DNA of 64,000 bases from Limnanthes douglasii subsp. nivea (lineage: Eukaryota > Streptophyta > Magnoliopsida > Brassicales > Limnanthaceae). This document shows positions 34,838-46,258 of the stretch, piece after piece (position 1 is the first letter of the stretch; every line of letters begins with the position of its first letter). The notes beneath the pieces were generated by a model. It made no database searches and was not told the DNA's origin. It saw only the letters and a program-made list of their open reading frames with translations. The position numbers were made by a program, and so were the translations under genes. The stretch spans positions 202,453,273-202,517,272 of the forward strand of contig JAUPFV010000002.1 in the NCBI GenBank assembly GCA_036936605.1, read 5' to 3'.

Positions 34838-35926
34838 TTTAACAAGAATGTTAAAATTTTATTTCAATTGAAGAGGGTTACAATATTGAGTTTATGCTTA
34901 TATGAACACAATTTCATATAGAGTTACAGTATTGAACAACCCTTCTTGTTGTAATGTCATATCTTTGTTAGTCTATCTATATTTATATTCCTTGACCCAG
35001 TCTTTTTTCCATCATCTTCATGCCGTATACATTCAAGTTCATCCTTACTTCAGTTTCTTGCTCTATTTTCTTAATGTTTTGTATCTAATCAAACCTTTCT
35101 TCATTCCTTATCCAATGCTTTAATGTTTATCTATATCTGCAAAAAAACATACAAATTATTGGTCAGGTATTATCTGCCAGTCGTTAGTGACATTTAAAAT
35201 TTTGGTCTATAATATAACCTACATTGAGACTCTTAAACAGGACAATGACACTCAGATGAGGTGGAAATTGAGAAGGATTAAGAGAGCATTCATATTGAGA
35301 TTGAATTGTATACTTAGCAATCCAATCAGCAGCCACATTCAGTTCCCTAAAGATATGTTTAATGGCCATTGTCGATGCAATCAAGTTTCTACAGCAGTTT
35401 ATTAAAAGTTTGAAGTACCATGGAGATTGACCTTTGCCTAATATATTAAAAATTATCAGGGAATCCAGTTCAATATCAACATGTTTAAAGTTGTTTTGCT
35501 TACAGTAAAATAATTATTCTAACAATAATCTTGCCTCGACTGTTAATGAGTTATTGTTTTTACCCAGAAGTGGGCCTTTTGCATATAAAACTTCACCTTT
35601 ATCATTCGTTAGAATAAATCCACTGCTAGCCTCACCGTTTGTAAGACATGGGGCATCACAATTCAGTTTATATCTATTTGATAATGACGGGTTCCATTTA
35701 ATATATAACATATGCCTATAGGTGGTTAAATGATTAAAACAATGTATATCATTAGCTATTCTAGTGTCTTCTGACCAATGTTTTAGTTTGAACATTTTTA
35801 AAGAGTCCATTGAATAAAACATGTATAACACATATTGAGTAATATTTTTAGAGCTAACTTTAAGGTTTTCATGTTTAGATCTGTTTCTAACGTTCCATAA
35901 TATCCAAACTATTATTGAAAGTATTA
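34838..35926 (-). mobile_element. 5'-truncated LINE fragment (RNase H end) with 17-bp target duplication
   Basis: The flanks TGTAACACAGTTGTTTT (34821-34837) and TGTAACACAATTGTTTT (35927-35943) are a 17-bp duplication with one mismatch, inside a tandem-repeat unit. The insert reads on -. The frame at 35514-36002 gives the end of the zinc-ribbon/linker region and an RNase H start (KLNCDAPCLTNGEASSGFIL). The piece at 35184-35384 gives FRELNVAADWIAKY, the RNase H His/Asp end. Only the last kilobase of a LINE was copied, as expected from premature end of reverse transcription. Confidence 0.85.
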
Positions 35927-36827
35927 TGTAACACAATTGTTTTCTCACAATCAAAATCCTATTTATTTCAAATGTTTTCTTTTTATTTAAAACAGAGAAC
36001 ACTTGTTTTTCAGCAAAAAATCACTCTTAATTACGTAAGTGAAACATAATTATTTTTTCACAACCAAATTATTCTTAATTATGTAACTAGAATATAGTTT
36101 TTTTTCATATTTATTTTACAACCCAATTACTCTTATTTTTTGAACCAAATGTTGTAATTTTTTTATAGATACAGTTTTGTTCATCTTAAAAAACAAAACC
36201 AATGATATTTTTAGTTTTTTTGGAACCATGTTTTGAAAAATATGACATTTAAAAAAAAGTGTAACACAATTGTTTTTTCACAATCAAAGTCCTATTTATT
36301 GCAACTATTTTCTTCTTACTTACGCAACTTATATTCACTTGATTCCGCGACTGAAAACATTTGTTTTTTTTCACAAAAAATCACTCTTAATTACGTAAAT
36401 AAAAAATAATTGTTTTTTACAACCAAATTAATATTAATTACACAACTGTAATATAGTTGCTTTTTTCATACTAATTATACAACCCCATTACTCTTGTTTT
36501 TTGAACTAAATGTAGTAAAAAATTCAATTTTTTTATAAATCTAGTTTTGTTCGTCTTAAAAAACAAAACCACTGATATTTTTAGTTTTTTTTGGAACTAT
36601 GATTTGAAAGATATGACATTTAAGAAAACTGTAACACAATTATACTTTTACAATCATATCCTATTTATGCAACGTAATTATGCAACCACTTACAATGTAA
36701 TAACGCAACAAATGACACATATTTTCGCATAAAAATAGACTAATTTTACAACCTAATTGTAGGTTGTCAAAACTTGGTAGTTTTCACAACTAAACAACAT
36801 GCAACTACGCAACCAAATCAGCAAAAA
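35927..36827 (+). repeat. Tandem repeat array, about 370-bp period
   Basis: Two to three units in direct orientation. ATGACATTTAA occurs at about 36243 and 36613, a 370-bp period. Other recurring words are CACTCTTAATTACGTAA, CAACCAAATTA, TTGTTCGTCTTAAAAAACAAAACCA and GTAACACAATT. Units also lie at 34.58 kb and 26.39 kb. It encodes nothing. Confidence 0.8.
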
Positions 36828-36842
36828 ACAAAAATCTCCAAA

Positions 36843-37969
36843 TATATTTTTTCGAAATCATTCTTTTCAGATAAGTGTCAAAATATTTAAATGAATATAT
36901 GAAATCAAATAATCAACATAACTAAAACACTCATATAATCATAAAACAATAACAAAATAACTCGACACAATAAAAAATTAGATTAAAAAAACGAAAAACC
37001 ATCGAATTCATTCCAATTGATGAATGAAGAAAAACCACTATTAATTATAAAAATTTTAATCGAAAAAAACAACTGAAACCACAAAATAAATTGATGAAAT
37101 ATCTTTTTATATATATATCAAAATCGTAATAACAAAACGATTAATATTAAAAAAAAAGTCAAAAAGTCGATATGATTGTCCATCATTTAAATTTATAATG
37201 AGATGGTTATATATATTTTCTAAAACGTGTAATTTTGTTTCTTATTATCGTTAAGTAGTTATTTCTTTGTATGATTTAAATAATACTTGTAATTATAAAT
37301 GTTCAAGGACTTAACTAGGGAGTTATATAAGTTTCAACAACCAAATGATAAAAATTTGAAAAAGTTAATGACCAGAATTAAATTGACTTTTTTAATCGAA
37401 TGGTTTCGAAAGTAGAATAGATGGTAGCCCCTGCTTTATGAACTGGCTTTTACAATGAAACACCAATTATACCCTTGTGTGACAGACACTCTCTCTGTGA
37501 ATCTATGTCTGAATCCGTACATTTTTATCTGTTATTGGAGCAGAGCAGAGAAGAGCTTTAAACGCTCAACGGAGAAGTCTCTGTCAACTCTCTTCTCTCT
37601 CTTCGTTCTCACGAAAGCGAAAGACAAACAACAACGAAGCAAAATAAGAAAAAAACAGAACCACTGGACACGAGTATTAGTAGTAAAAGAAAGTAGTTGT
37701 GTTTGTGCGTACAACATTGACAAATGACAATGATAAAACGAATATTTATAAAAAAGAATTATATTACTACTAGTATCAACTATCAAGAGTGGAGGGGAGG
37801 GGTTTAGAAGAATTTGATTCTTGGTTGCATTGGGGTTTGTTTTGTTTTTCTTTTTTCATTTTTCATCTTTATTTATATCTTCCCTACCTAGATGATGAGC
37901 TAATCATGGACCCATTAGCTTCGTAGTTTCAAATGCTTAGGAGAGAAAGAGAATTGAGAAATTAAAACA
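36843..37969. other. Upstream region of the AHK2 gene
   Basis: No coding exon. The left half is AT-rich. The right half (from about 37.45 kb) has a less extreme composition with CT/GA-rich stretches, typical of a plant promoter and 5' leader. An open frame at 37455-37727 is not supported as a gene. I cannot place the transcription start. Confidence 0.5.
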
Positions 37970-38018
37970 GGAGAGAGAGAGAGAGAGAGGGAGAGAGAGA
38001 GAGAGAGAGAGGGGGGGA
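37970..38018. repeat. (GA)n microsatellite in the AHK2 leader/promoter
   Basis: A run of about 19 GA repeats with one interruption (GGG) ends in seven G. GA repeats near plant transcription starts are binding sites of BPC/GAGA-binding proteins. It lies 520-570 bp upstream of the AHK2 start codon. Confidence 0.85.
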
Positions 38019-38287
38019 GGTGACAGCATCTTTTTTATCCTAGTCTGATTATTGATTCCAGTTGGGTTATCAGAGAAACCAACTGGGTCTGAATCCAATT
38101 TCTTTTTTCTTTGTATCTATTTTGTGAAAAATTATGGGTTTATATTTGGAAAAGTTACGATCTTGATGCCTCTTTTAGCTTCTACAGACGTGTGGAAGGT
38201 GAAGAGAGAGAGAAGCCCAGATATAGTAAATTCATAGTTTATCTTTTTCAATTATCTCCTTTCAAGATTCCTTCACAGTAACCTGGA

Positions 38288-38422
38288 ATGGCATCTGGGT
38301 TTGGGTTTGGCTCATCTTCTTCTTATTGTCCTTTATCACCTCCTGCTTTAGTGTTTCTCGTCATACAGGCGTCTTCTTCACAAGATTTACTTTTTCTACG
38401 CACCAACTTCAAAAGCTCGTAA
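38288..38422 (+). promoter_or_regulatory. Upstream ORF 1 in the AHK2 leader (44 codons)
   Basis: An ATG at 38288 opens a 44-residue frame ending at TAA 38420-38422. It lies 113 bp before the AHK2 start and is in a different frame. If it is in the mature mRNA it would be expected to lower AHK2 translation. Whether it is spliced out is unknown. Confidence 0.4.
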
Positions 38423-38455
38423 ACCAGCATCTTACCCCTCACTTTTTAGAGTTTT

Positions 38456-38509
38456 ATGAGGTGGGTTTTTGTTTTTGTTTTTGTTTTGGTTGTTGGAAGT
38501 GGCTTTTAG
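38456..38509 (+). promoter_or_regulatory. Upstream ORF 2 in the AHK2 leader (17 codons)
   Basis: ATG at 38456 followed by a valine/phenylalanine-rich 17-residue peptide (MRWVFVFVFVLVVGSGF) ends with TAG 26 bp before the AHK2 start codon. Confidence 0.35.
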
Positions 38510-38535
38510 CTCAATCTTGGTTTGGTTTTAATCTT

Positions 38536-41500
38536 ATGAGTTCTTGTGCTGGAGTTGGCACTTTACTCAGCTTCTCAAACCTACCTTTGAGCAAACACAG
38601 GGGGAACATGTCTTATAATTGCTTGCGTTTGAAGAGTAATGGAAAACCACCTGCAAATTTCAAGCTTCAAAGAGGAAAAGATGTGTTTAATTGTGTTGGA
38701 AACTTGCGAAGAAAACTCACAATTCTCTGGATTCTGGCCTTTTTTACTGCTATATTGGCTATTTGGTTGCTTTTAATTTTAAGTAGTGAACCTTGGCGCA
38801 AACAGGAGATGTCCTTGCAACATTGTAAAGAAAAAGCAATGATCTTTCTCCGGAATAACAATGTCAGTGAAAACCAAATTCACCATTTGGCTTCGCTCTT
38901 TGCAGAATCAGATCAGGTACTGTGTACAAACAGGAGATATTGTTCATTTTTTCAGTTTATGAAACTTAGTTCTTGTTTCAGTAAGGCTATTTGTAGTTTG
39001 CTTTGTTTCTAAGAGACGTTTAGTTTAATATATACCACTCGAGTATTAGACAGAATTCAATGACTATATTAATGAAACGTAGAAAACAATTTCCCAATTC
39101 TTGATGCCTGTAGGCTGTAGGGTGTTAAGATTTATCTATTGCACTTGATCAATTCAATAACAAAATTAATAAAAGATCATTTTATACTTTATAGTCGTAG
39201 ACACGGATGTCAGTTCAGATTATATTGACCTTCCATTTTTATTTGATACATCGCTGATAACATAGGTCAAGTGTACCCAAGATGCCAGGACTGAAATACC
39301 ATCACATGATAGATTGGTTTGTGGTTTGAGGCAGTTGTGTTCATCCAAACAGGAGTGGTATCTAAAATCCAAGGACCAATGTCCGGTTAGCTATCACAGT
39401 ATCCACCAAAGATCTGTACAGTCAGTTTTAGAGGAGCATTCTGAGTCTCATTCATCAATATCGTTTGAGTCCGATAATACAAAGGGAAAACAGCAATGTG
39501 ATAGGTGGTCATATTGCTTGGTTCTTGGTGTTATTATAGGGGGTCTTCAAATTTATATTTTTGGGCTGAAATTTTCAAAGAGTAGAAAAGAAAAGCCATC
39601 TCAGGTGAAAATTGTGGCTGCGAATAGAAGTGGGGGTGGGGGTGGTGGTGGTACGTGGAGAAAAAAACTATTGGTGGTATTTGTGGTGTCCGGAATAATA
39701 TTTTCCGTATGGTTATTCTGGTTCTTGAATAAGAAGATAGTTATGAGAAGAAAAGAAATACTAACAAATATGTGCGACGAAAGAGCCCGTATGTTGCAAG
39801 ATCAATTCAATGTTAGCATGAATCATGTTAATGCCTTTGCTATTCTCGTATCCACTTTTCACCATGGGAAAAACCCATCTGCTATTGATCAGGTGATGCA
39901 TTCCTTCATTTTAGAATCTTACCATTTGGGTACCTTTCAATTTTTGCTGAATTCTTGAGCTTGTATGTTTTCAGAAAACATTTGGTGAATACACGGAAAG
40001 AACGAATTTCGAGAGACCACTTACGAGCGGGGTGGCATATGCTTTAAAAGTCGTTCATTCTGAAAGAGAGCGTTTCGAGAAACAACATGGATGGACGATA
40101 AAGAAAATGGTAAGTGAGGACCAGACGCTAGTTCAAGACTGTATACCGGAGAATTTAGACCCGGCACCTATTCAAGACGAATATGCCCCTGTAATATTCT
40201 CCCAAGAAACTGTCGCGCACATTGTGTCCATCGATATGATGTCTGGAAGAGTGAGTTCTGCTTTTGTGCCTAATACGTTTTCTTGTTTTCTTAAGACAAG
40301 GTTTTTCTAATAAAATTTATTTTTTGTTATGCAGGAAGACCGTGAGAATATCTTACGAGCGAGGGCGACCGGAAAAGGAGTTTTGACATCTCCTTTCAAA
40401 CTTCTAAAATCCAATCACCTTGGCGTTGTGTTGACGTTTGCTGTCTATAACGAGTACCTTCCTCCTAATGCTACACCAGAACAACGGATAGAAGCTACTG
40501 TCGGGTATTGTCTTTATCCAACAATATTATTAGTGAGGATCTCATGTAAAATTACTGTCAGCTGTATAGCATTTTGTTGCAATTCTCTCAATTTTAGGGT
40601 GTGAGGGTTATGTTTATCATCGAGGTCAATAGTTAGGCTTTAACCATTCCATTTAGATTAATGAGGTGACACTGCTTGCTTGTATCTGAAATAATCCTTG
40701 TTTCAAGAATTTGATAGTGAATCTCTCTTGTAAACACTAGATACCTAGGTGCATCTTATGATGTACCATCGTTAGTGGAGAAGCTTCTACACCAACTGGC
40801 GAGTAAGCAAACTATTGTCGTGCATGTTTACGACACAACTAATGCGTCGTCTCCAATTACCATGTACGGCACAGATGTTGGTGACCCTGATTTAGTGCGA
40901 ATAAACCACGTTGATTTCGGGGATCCACTGAGGAAACATGAAATGCACTGCAGGTAGCTTTCTATGATGAATTGTATGTTTTTTGTTATGTGTTTCTTTT
41001 CCTTCTCTGATGTTAAGTATTATCTCTTATTTTACATAGGTTCAAGCAAAAACCACCTCTACCATGGACAGCAATAAATGCATCAGTGGGATCTCTAGTT
41101 ATTATATTGCTTGTTGGACATATCTTTCACGGGGCAATAATCCGAATCGCGAAAGTCGAGGAGGACTGTCAAAAGATGATGGAGCTCAAAGCTCTTGCTG
41201 AAGCTGCTGATGTTGCAAAATCTCAGGTGCAAATTTAATTTTTCGTAGTAACCATTAATTACGAGTTGCTTCGAAAATAATAACAACAGTTTGTACTAAA
41301 TAGTTGTCTCGATTTGTAGTTTTTAGCAACTGTTTCGCATGAGATCCGGACTCCGATGAATGGTGTTTTAGGAATGCTGCAAATGCTGATGGACACTAGT
41401 TTAAATGCACACCAAATGGACTTCGCCCAAACTGCTCATGCTAGCGGGAAAGATCTTATCTCCCTAATAAACGGGGTTCTTGATCAAGCGAAGATAGAAT

Positions 41501-44261
41501 CAGGAAGGCTTGAACTAGAATGTGTGCCTTTTGATCTCCGTTCTGTTCTTGACAAAATTTTATCACTTTATTCAAGAAAATCAGACGAAAAAGGAATTGA
41601 GGTAAAGATTCTTCTTTTGTTCTACATTGTTGTGACTAATGAAATTGTTCTAATGCAAACTTGTTATTCATGCGGACAAAAGTTGGCTATCTATGTCTCC
41701 GATCAAGTACCTGATGTTGTCATCGGCGATCCTGGGCGGTTTCGACAGATTATCGTTAACCTGGTTGGAAATTCGTTAAAGGTTGTTACTATTTTCTCTT
41801 TTGATTCCTCTATTACATTATCTTACCTATTGTTTATGGACCGACTTATAGAATAAAATTTAATCTGCAGTTCAACGCCAAGGGGCATATATTTGTATCC
41901 GTCCATCTCGCAGATGAAGTGAGGGGTCCCATTGATTCTATCCGAGACGAAGTGTTGCAGCAAAGTTTAAATTTAGCTCACTCGAGGCCAACCATTACAT
42001 ATAGAAACAATACCTTAAGCGGACTCCCCGTAGTAGACAGATGGAGAAGCTGGAAAACGTTTAAAACATTCAATGGCACAGAGACTTATTCTGGTCCAGA
42101 AAAAGTCGAGTTACTTGTGACGGTTGAAGACACAGGTGTTGGAATTAGTCTTGACGTTCAAGATCGTATATTCACTCCTTTTATGCAGGCTGACAGTTCG
42201 ACCTCGCGAACGTACGGTGGGACTGGAATAGGCCTGAGCATAAGTAAACGGCTGGTGGAACTCATGCAAGGGGAGATTGGATTCATGAGTGAACCTGGAA
42301 TCGGTAGTACATTTTCGTTTACGGGAATTTTCTCAAAGGCGGAAATGAGTTCTGTGGATACTATTGAACATTTGGACCGATCATCTTGTTATTTTAGAGG
42401 ACTAAGAGCATTGGTTGTTGATAATCGAGTGATTCGAGCCGCTGTAACTAGATATCATCTTAGGAGGTTGGGTATATCGGTCATTGTGAGTTCAAGTATG
42501 AAATCAGCATGTTCTAATCTATCTAGTACCTCCGGCAAAAGGTACAATCTGCTAATCATGCTTTTCATCAAACAAACATGTTACAGGCTATGTTTTTGGC
42601 TTATAAGCAATAAAAAACCTGGTTGGTTGCTCAACTTTTTTGGTTCAAGCTAAGGAAATATTTTTCTAAGCTATTTTGTTTTTAGATTTTGTTTCTTAAT
42701 TTACACTATAGTTTTAACTTAAAAGTTGACCTTTTTTTAATAAACGGCCAACGTACCTATGACGTTTTTAGAAAGCTAACTATTTAAAAACTTATTTTTT
42801 TGGAGATTTTATTTTCCACTGTACTTTCTCGCTGTTTTTATATAAAACTTCTTCAAAGTTGGTTTATTTTTGCGGTTTTATGTTTATCAGCTTTAAGCAG
42901 ATGTGTCAGTTCTTAACTTGAAAGTTTGGTTGTTTTGATGCACCAAAACAACCTTTGGCTTTGTCTTAAAACCTACCCTTTTTATTTGTTTATTTTAAGC
43001 TAATCATGCACCCAACAACCCTTAACATATGTTTCTTGGGTTGTATTTTCTCATTGTTTCCACTAGAGTAAGAGTTTTCTGTTTGATTTTGCTAGTGTTA
43101 AAATATGTTTCTTCTGTCAACAGTTTATTGGTGGAATTGGCCATGATTCTTGTTGACAAGGATGTCTGGAACAAAGAAGACAGTTCTGAATTGCGCGCTT
43201 TACTTAAAGCGCATGAGGAAAGTAGTGTTGGAGAAATCTCGATAAACATCCCTAAAATTTTTCTCCTAGCTCCTCCCTTAAACCCAGTCGAACTTAAATC
43301 AGCTGGTTTAATAGACAATGTAGTAGTTTTGACGAAACCTCTTCGAGTAAGCGCCTTGATCACGTGCTTCCAAGAAGCCTTTGGTAGCAGCAAAAAAAGG
43401 CAAGTAAACCAAAAGAAAAGATCAAATCTCGGGATTCTGCTTAGAGAAAAACAGATCTTGGTGGTTGATGACAATATGGTTAATAGACGAGTAGCGGAAG
43501 GTGCGCTTAAAAAATACGGTGCCATTGTGACTTGCGTCGATAGTGGAAAAATTGCGCTGGCTAAGCTTCATCCACCGCATAGCTTTGATGCTTGTTTCAT
43601 GGATATCCAAATGCCAGAGATGGATGGGTAATATATCTAAAAATGAGGACCAAAATTATCTTAGTTCACAAAGAACTAAAATTTCCAAAAGGATTCTAAA
43701 GTTATTTTCCTGATAAGAACTAGACATAACATAAAGGAAAAGTAGTCCTTAGGGGTTATTTTGCCGATTGTTTCACCTGCTTCATTCTCCACATATTTTT
43801 TTCATCAAAAGCATGTTTTGGAAGTTTTGAAAGTTTTTCAGTTTTTCAGTTATCGTTCTGGTTTTACAATGTCGATTTTTACCTTAAATTTGATTTTCCG
43901 AATTTGCAACTAAATAAGTTGTCTTTTCCTAAGTTGTGTTGTACCAACAACCCTTTGATGTCCAAACCAGTCAGGTTTCATTTTTTGAGTATTATTACAT
44001 TTATACAGATTTGAAGCCACCAGACAGGTCCGCAATGTAGAGAAGGAGGTTAATGAGAAAATCGCAAGTGGTGAAACACCTGTGGATATGTTTCAGAATG
44101 TAGCTCACTGGCATGTTCCCATATTAGCTATGACAGCTGATCTGATTCAAGCTACAAAAGAAGAATGCTCCAAATGCGGGATGGATGATTATGTGTCGAA
44201 ACCTTTCGAAGAAGAACAACTTTATGCAACTGTGGCACAATTCTTCGAAACCGTTCGATAA
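38536..44261 (+). CDS. AHK2: Cytokinin receptor histidine kinase, AHK2 type
   Basis: A membrane hybrid kinase that binds cytokinin through its CHASE domain and passes phosphate to HPt proteins. Eleven coding exons splice in phase: 38536-38916, 39266-39892, 39975-40250, 40335-40504, 40741-40953, 41040-41226, 41320-41601, 41683-41781, 41871-42541, 43124-43627, 44009-44261. The protein has 1,220 residues; Arabidopsis AHK2 has 1,176. Predicted membrane segments lie near residues 61-82, 208-227, 262-281 and 568-588. CHASE lies between the last two and includes CDERARMLQDQFNVS just after the third. Phospho-acceptor His is H625 (VSHEIRTPMNG); ATP-lid boxes are DTGVGI (832-837) and GGTGIGL (861-867). 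A degenerate receiver (near LRALVVDNR) precedes the true receiver with D1084-D1085, acceptor D1129 and K1201. The extra N-terminal membrane segments and length favour AHK2 over AHK3/AHK4. The start is the first in-frame ATG; upstream frame extension lacks one. A possible 3'-UTR intron spans 44360-44441. Confidence 0.96.
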
Positions 44262-45262
44262 ATTAGAGGCAAGAACAGAACAATTTATTACTAAATACGA
44301 CTAGAAGATGGTGCATCTTCTCGCTGTTCTCGGGTCATTCAGATTGTCCTTCGAATAAGGTAATTACTAAGGTTTTTTGCATTTTAAACTACTATTAGTG
44401 AAAATGAAAAATGAATAATTTTTACAGTATTTTCTTTTCAGGAGTGCTAAGCTTGTTCCTCTGAGTAACTCACCTGTTTATCATCTGGAGGTAGGACAGA
44501 CTTTTTCTGTATATAGTCTCATCTTATTTGTTAAATATTAAGTATCTTCTATATTGTTTGTTTTATATATGTCTGCATATAATTTGATGGGTCGGTAAAT
44601 TGTAAAATATTGTAAATAGTACGCCTATTATATCCAATGAATGGTTGATCTTTTCGCCTTTTTGTTATATGTTTCAATCATTATTTCCATAGTCGATAAA
44701 ATACTAAAGAAAACTAAAAAATATGCAATGAAAACATTTCCAAGGAGATGAACACCATAAAGAAACCCAACAAAAGAAAAAGTTAGAAAAAAGCATATCT
44801 TGGATTCTTAAGAAACTTGTCACTTAAGCTACTTATTACTAGGATCATGTTTGTAAGATCTTGACAAAGGTTAGAAAGTTTAAGTATAATACTAGTAGTT
44901 TAAAGATTACAAAACATAATTTTAAGTTAAATAATTGGAACATTGTTAACTTGTTATGTAAGTAACTTACAAGCAATTATAAGAACAACTCTGTTTGTCT
45001 GTCAATATTCACACTCACATGAGTGACAGGCTATACATACAATCAATTAACTAACTATCTGACAAACAAAGAGAAGTATCTGATAAAAATGTGTAAATTT
45101 TCCTCATTCACAATATTTATATAGATCTCTCCTAACTTTTTTTTATAGTTTCTTAGGGTTAATTGACCTAGTAATTTCAACAAATAAATCTCACACCTTA
45201 AAGTTTCTCCATCACTATATATATCCCAGTTCTCATTCTCTCTCTCTATCCAGCTATCTAAG
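44262..45262. other. Intergenic: AHK2 3' UTR and X8 gene upstream region
   Basis: It contains the AHK2 3' UTR, with a likely GT-AG intron (44360-44441), and then about 700 bp of AT-rich sequence leading to the X8 gene. A TATATATAT stretch at about 45218-45226, some 40 bp before the X8 start codon, could serve as TATA box or lie in the leader. No other gene is seen. Confidence 0.6.
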
Positions 45263-45800
45263 ATGTCTATTATTTGGCTGAGGATTCTGCTTCTCCTGGT
45301 TCTTATCATATCATCAGTTCCTAAAAAGTCAGGTTAAACTTCTATTCAAATTCACATACTCCATTGTTTTAACATAGTTTATTATCACAATTCACAAGTT
45401 TTCGAAAACCATTACTTTTTTTTTGTGCAGATGGGCAGTATTGCATAGCAGATGAGCAGACACCAGAGGAAGTGTTGCAGGAAGCGACAGTTTGGGCGTG
45501 TGGAAACGGTGCAGATTGCAGTAAGATTCAAGAGAACCAACCTTGTTTCTTGCCTAACAATCCAAAGGACCATGCTTCTTTTGCTTTCAATAGTTATTTC
45601 CAAAAGTTCAAGAGCCAAGGTGGATCTTGCTATTTCAAAGGAGCTTCTATGGTCACCGATCTTGATCCAAGTAAGCACTTTAAGGATTTGAAACAAGTTT
45701 ATATTTTGAATCAGCTTTTTTTGTTTCTGGTGTCTTGTTGACTCTTGTTTCTTGATAATCTGCAGGTCACGACTCTTGTCAGTTTGATTATATTCCCTGA
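45263..45800 (+). CDS. Small secreted X8-domain (CBM43) protein
   Basis: Three exons (45263-45332, 45431-45670, 45766-45800) splice in phase to 114 residues. An N-terminal hydrophobic signal peptide (LRILLLLVLIISSVP) is followed directly by one X8 domain with all six cysteines: QYCIADEQ, VWACGNGADCSK, NQPCFLPNN, GGSCYFKG and HDSCQFDY. X8 domains bind beta-1,3-glucan (callose) in the cell wall, often at plasmodesmata. The protein ends five residues after the last Cys, so it lacks the C-terminal tail needed for the GPI anchor found in PDCB proteins, and is probably free in the apoplast. The usual WC at the start of the domain is YC here. It lies about 1 kb downstream of AHK2 on the same strand and is convergent with the TMEM256 gene. 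Confidence 0.92.
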
Positions 45801-46258
45801 TTCAAATCCAAGGGCCAATAAACTCTCTTTAGATGACAGTCAGCAGAAGGTTGTATTGAGTTTTTAAAAATGTAAAACACATTATTTTGATTTCATCTTG
45901 AGCATTAGTCTTGTACTCAGAATGTTTTATCTTGAAGGCAAATTCAATTCTAATCATTTCATATCGTATACATTAGCAAATCTAGCACTTAAGTGCTAGT
46001 GCTACAGCTAAGTTTATTTGTATTCTGAAATTCTAACCCAGTAATTAGCACTAAACCATCTATCTACCAATTTCGTAAATAAACATTGCTTATACTTGAA
46101 CATACAAATCCAAAGCACATCTACCATCAATAGGTCTTTATCAAGATCTGTATATCTTATTACATATAGACCAAGGTTGGATCTTGAGATCAACAAATGT
46201 AAATTCACCATCACGTATACAATTGAAGCCAGCTGATTGCAGACACTTTGGAATATCC
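45801..46258. other. Convergent 3' UTRs
   Basis: This 458-bp gap between the stop codons of the X8 gene (+) and the TMEM256 gene (-) should hold both 3' UTRs. AT-rich words that could act as poly(A) signals are present on both strands. Nothing else is seen. Confidence 0.6.

Noticed and set aside
37455..37786. Overlapping ORFs of 90 (+) and 84 (-) codons upstream of AHK2.
   Set aside because: They lie in the CT/GA-rich promoter or leader, have no recognisable domain, and overlap each other on opposite strands.
38326..38535. An apparent 70-codon N-terminal extension of AHK2.
   Set aside because: The frame opens with TTG, not ATG, and has low-complexity Phe/Cys repeats. The first in-frame ATG is at 38536, and the protein from there has the length expected for AHK2.
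43022..43525. A 167-codon - strand ORF across AHK2 exon 10.
   Set aside because: It is opposite a confirmed coding exon of AHK2 and extends into its intron without splice or motif support.
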